Shown here piece by piece: positions 60,036-64,000 of a stretch of 64,000 nucleotides of DNA. The position numbers were made by a program, and so were the translations under genes. This DNA comes from Taeniopygia guttata (lineage: Eukaryota; Chordata; Aves; Passeriformes; Estrildidae). Where the stretch lies: contig NC_133034.1 of assembly GCF_048771995.1 (NCBI RefSeq), positions 2,728,001 through 2,792,000 of the forward strand, read 5' to 3'. The notes under the pieces were generated by a model that saw only the letters and a list, made by a program, of their open reading frames with translations, was not told where the DNA came from and searched no databases. How positions within the stretch are numbered: the first letter of the stretch is position 1; each line of letters opens with the position of its first letter.

Positions 60036-60101
60036 AATAACAACAATAACAACAACAATAACAACAATAACAACAACAATAACAACAATAACAACAACAA
60101 C
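60036..60101. repeat. AAC/AAT triplet array with a 21-base higher-order period
   Basis: Twenty-two triplets form three identical blocks of seven, plus one AAC. Each block is AAT AAC AAC followed by AAT AAC AAC AAC. This A-rich array interrupts otherwise GC-dominated sequence. On the KLHL24 strand it reads GTT/ATT. Confidence 0.97.
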
Positions 60102-60764
60102 AGCTACAGCACCGCACACCGCAGGACACGCACCGCCGCGGCCCCCGGGGCTCCAAGGTGCCCACAGCCCTTCCCCAACGTGGCACCGCCGCCGCGGCGC
60201 TGCCAGCAGAGCCCCGGACGCGCTGTCACCTCCGAGCGATTTAACGGTGCCGGCCTACCCCGCGTCCCGGCCTCGCGCCCCGGCTGTTCCGCAGTGCCCT
60301 CCGCGCCTTCCCCGGGGGTTCCCGGCCCGCCGTGGGCACCGCACCCCTCGCCCTCCCAGCCGGGAGCGCGCCCCGCCGCCCCGCACTCACAGCCGGGAGC
60401 GCGCCCTGCCGCGCTGCGCCCCGCGGAGCCGCCGCCGGGCCGGGGTCGGTCGGGCCGGGTGGGTGTGCGCGGAGCTGAGCGGAGCGGTGCGGAGCGGTGC
60501 AGCGCGCTCGGGCCTCTCCGCCGCCGGTCGCGCTGCCAGCGCCGCTCAAAACAAAGGGGCTGGCGGGGCATGTGACCTCCGAGCCACCGCACATGATGTC
60601 ACCGCTCCGCGCGGCCCTGGGAGCTGTAGTCCCGCCGCCCCGCCCGGACGGCCCCGCTGCCGGCGGCCCTCAGCGCCCCGGGACGGACGGCGGGCACGGC
60701 AGAGCCTCGGCGGCAGCAACGATCCGTGGCAGCAGCTGCCGGCGCTGCGAGCTCTTGCCATCGC

Positions 60765-63700
60765 CGTCCCTTTGCCGGGGACACCCCACGTACCCCACAA
60801 GTATATCCCACCCACCCCGCCCCGTGAGCGGGCAAAAGGTTCAGGTGCACCGCAGCAAGCGGCTGCATCGGGAGGGCACCTTCCAGCGGGACGGTCTCTT
60901 GTGCCGGCTCTAGGGAGCCCTTCCGAAGCCCTCCAGCAAGCGAATAACACCCTTTCGTGGGGTGGGTGTTCAGCCCACGTGACCAAAACAAAAACCATTA
61001 CATGAAAAAAATTAACCAAGATAGAATCTTTGTCTACCTGAGCTACAGCTCCACCCAATTAATTCAGAATTTCCAGTTCCTCTTCAACAGTAACACAAAA
61101 CAGAGTGTCCCTGTCCCTGCTGACCACGGAAAGTCAAGGTCAATTTTAAGCCGGGACGCTTAAAAAAGAGCTCTGCTGTCACAGCTGGGGGTCCCAGTGG
61201 TGGCAGCCAGTCAACTGCAAATATAAAAGCAGGACCCTGGTGTCATCGCCCTGTAATTTCAGGAGCAGGTCTGAGCCTGTCCTGGAGCCCAAATTCACTT
61301 CATATCCGAAGTATTTGGACACTGGCCCATGCTCCAACACAGGCTGATGGAACATGCCTGGGAGTATGGAAATTTATTTTTGTTCTGCCCTTTAGCATAA
61401 GCAAACTTGCGAGCCCATAATGCAGAGCAGCGAGGCGAGGGCAGAGACATGCATGCTTAAATTAAGATCATTACCTGGTACTAAATGAGGCCTTATGCAA
61501 CGCCGTGGAGCTGATGTGGGCAGCTAACTGGCTGTGTTCTCCTTCCTAGAAGGATGATCTCCCCCTCTGGCCCCTTACTGCCAAGGGAAAGGAAAAAATA
61601 CAAGTTCTTCTATTAGCTCCCCCCTACTTTTCTCTCCTAAATGTTGGATATCAACCCCAAGTATAATATATCTTTACCTTTTGGTGAACCTCCCCAGTCT
61701 TCTGACCCCAGGATATTCCCAGGAGGTGCACCCAGCCGTGTGCTCCTGGCAGTGGCTGACTGTGCTCTGCCACTGAAACTTGAAGAGGAGCAGCGTGTGC
61801 TCAGGACTCTGGGGCTGACCCCCTCCGGAGCAAACCAGGCTCAGATTTTCATAGGCTAAACAAGCTCTGATTTCTCCCGGGGTCAGGTAAATTGCAGCTT
61901 TGCAAAGCAGTTAGAATTATTAATTAAAATTTTAAAGGCTGAGTTCTGAAAATAGACTGAAAATGTAAATTGATTTTGGTAAGCAAATTGTTTTCACATA
62001 GATCTTAAACACTTGAAACCTTCAACTATTCTCCTGCAGAGCTAAAACTCAGAACGGCTTGACGTCATTAGAAACGAGAGCGTTCAGTCAATTTCTCACC
62101 CTCTGCCTGGAAAAGCAAGAAGGACCCCAAACAACATAAACAGCAAAGAGAAAATCAGCAGCAAGTTCACTTTGTGGAATACAGGTCTGTTGCAATATCA
62201 TGTTTCACCCACTGATTATAGGAAACATTCATAACCTGGAGTCTTGCTTGTTACAAAGACATTAAATCTAAAAGTATATGACATAAGAAAAATGTTTTGC
62301 TTAAAATAGATTTCTTATCCTTTATATCCCTTGTCTGCCCCAGTTCTTTGAGTCTGTTACTCTTGGGGTCAATATGAGTATGTAGAGTTCACCTGAGAAA
62401 CCATAACTGGGATTAAAGGAATGAGTCAGAGGAAGGAAAAAGTCAAAACAGGATCAAGATACCTCTGCACTGGCTTGAAGCAGCTATATTAAAGGGACTA
62501 TGTTTACTCCAATAAAAACTGCACGTGGCAAAAATATCTTGAGTGAAGAGGGTAAATGGAGCATTTAAAAACAAAATACTAATTAAAAATACCCATTGAG
62601 CAATCAATCATTTCATAATGTGCTCATGTATGCATGTGGTCACATCCAGGCACTTCCAGTTCTGAAAGCCAACGTCACTAAGGATGTCTGAAATTAAGGA
62701 TACTTGAGTTGCCACTACATCCTATTGCTCTTCATTCCTCTGCTAGCAGGAGCATTGGGTGTTCTTTGTCAAGCTGCGCCAAGCATTTCTCTCAAAATAA
62801 GCAGTTGTATGCCGCCTGAGAAGCTGAAACCAATTATTAAAGATTACTCATTTCTATAAAGCCTTGTTAATACTTTTTTAACAATGTAAAGTACTTGTAA
62901 AGCATTTAGGCCAATGTTTTCCAAACAGGTCGGTGATTGTGGAGACTTTGAAGCCTTCTTCAGGGCACTGGAAAGGTTAAAACCTAAAATTAGAAGCCTG
63001 CATGAAGGTTTTGGCATGCATCCACCAATGTTTTTCTGGTGGTGTTGGATTTGAATACCACTGCTGGGCACTTTTCAGACACATTTCATTGATGCACTGG
63101 GCCACCTAAATGGTCTGTGCATTCCTCCAGGTCAAGGTATTGGCTGTTCTGGGAAGTTTGTGCCAGTATGCTCCTGGGAAGTTCCCTCTGCTGTGGGGAG
63201 TTGGGGTAGCTCCTTGCCAGATTTTTCTAAAATTGAGGAAAACCCAAAAGTGTTCAAGTGGCTTATACACAGAGAAAAACTCAAAGAAAGTCCATGATTA
63301 CTTCTCTTGAACATATATGCAAAACAGTCTGGGGAAGGGCTCAGATCTGAATGAGGGAAGAGTGAAGGTGAGCCACAGCAGCCAGAGGAGGAGGCTGAGG
63401 AAGAATAGGAAAGGAGAGGGCAGTCTATGCACCACGTCCCTTACCCTGATCACTGATCAGACAGAAGAGAGCTACATGTAACTTGGACAACATTAAAAAC
63501 CCTGAATGCAACATGGGGAGGGTATCACTGGATAAAAGAGAGGATTTAGGCATTTGCAAAAGATGAGTACAGACTGACAACTAACAACCAACACAAAGAA
63601 TGTTACAAAGAGCTGTGCAAAAAAATGGAGGAGAGGTGAAAAAATTCCATCAGTACAAGGAGAGAGAACAGATCTGACATTTGTATGAAAAGTTTTAGTG

Positions 63701-64000
63701 GTCAGAAAGCTTAAAAGAAAAGTGTTGAATGACATCACTGCAGAACCTGATGCAAGTATGCATAAAATGTAATGTCAGAAGACATTCAGCAGGATTACAG
63801 ATAGTGCTGAGCAAAAGGAAAGGTGACATTACTAGGAATTTGTGAGGAAAAGCAGAAGAGTGAGTTCAGTAACTATTGCAGAATCTACTTTTTGAGTATG
63901 CCAGAAAAAAAGCATTAAGGTGTAGTAAGTAAAAGCGAAGAGATGTGTGGAAATAGCGTTTTAAAAAAAGACTGGATGAAATGAAGATGAAGGTACAGCA
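60765..64000. other. Upstream region without a recognised gene
   Basis: Both strands were read for exons. No frame has flanking splice signals and a recognisable family. The last 650 bases are purine-rich on the plus strand. In mammals KLHL6 lies divergently beyond KLHL24 and would be expected further right. Confidence 0.6.
60976..60981. promoter_or_regulatory. CACGTG E-box in GTCACGTGG context
   Basis: The minus strand reads GGTCACGTGGGC, a good match to USF and TFEB/TFE3-type sites. It lies about 350 bases upstream of the predicted distal KLHL24 start. Confidence 0.4.

Larger units (their letters stand above)
59480..60760. promoter_or_regulatory. KLHL24: Main CpG-island promoter region of KLHL24
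   Basis: About 1.3 kb is extremely GC-rich. Two donors on the minus strand could end first exons: GTGAAG before GTGAGC (exon end 59792) and GGCT before GTGAGT (exon end 60391). Upstream of the second are a TGATGTCA ATF/CRE-like site (60594-60601), CATGTGAC (60569-60576) and a ZNF143/THAP11-type TGGGAGCTGTAGT (60618-60630). Three CCAAT boxes lie at 59829-59906. Initiation around 60,550-60,620 would suit the second donor best. A divergent plus-strand transcript is also possible. Confidence 0.65.

Noticed and set aside
59400..61005. Long plus-strand frames of 391 and 493 codons across the KLHL24 CpG island
   Set aside because: Their composition is Pro/Arg/Ala-rich with no domain, several overlapping frames are open at once, and one runs through the AAC/AAT array. 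GC-rich sequence lacks stop codons by chance.
62841..63310. Short frames right of 62.8 kb as a first exon of a divergent gene
   Set aside because: No CpG island, conserved domain or clear donor accompanies them.

Overview
The window is nuclear DNA from a vertebrate, most likely a bird. It holds multi-exon genes with GT-AG introns, CpG-island promoters, two fragments ending like the avian CR1 LINE (octamer of the ATTCTGTG type), LTR-like pieces, and a TGGGA-type microsatellite of a kind common in passerines. No bacterial, plasmid or organellar features were seen. Gene identities come from recalled family sequences, not from a database search.

Two protein-coding genes lie head to tail on the minus strand, the same order as KLHL24 then YEATS2 on human 3q27.1. 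Positions 1-36,800 hold YEATS2, a subunit of the ATAC histone acetyltransferase complex: a non-coding first exon in a CpG island and 24 coding exons giving 1,138 codons in unbroken phase. The C-terminal part, including the histone fold, lies to the left of the window. Positions 36,850-39,000 are intergenic and carry a GC-rich minisatellite and a CR1 fragment. Positions 39,000-55,130 hold the coding part of KLHL24, a BTB-BACK-kelch adaptor of CUL3 ubiquitin ligase: six coding exons giving exactly 600 residues, followed by a probable single-exon 3' UTR of about 5.8 kb. Positions 55,130-60,760 hold its 5' introns and two CpG islands with several candidate first-exon donors. Positions 60,760-64,000 are upstream sequence in which no gene was recognised.

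The genes look independent: KLHL24 would end about 2.2 kb before the YEATS2 promoter. Both appear intact, and I found no previously undescribed system. The points worth a second look are small-scale: upstream reading frames in both leaders, tandem repeats at or near YEATS2 splice acceptors, a tandem CAGCAG acceptor that could alter a SUMO-type motif, and structured repeats inside the promoter islands.
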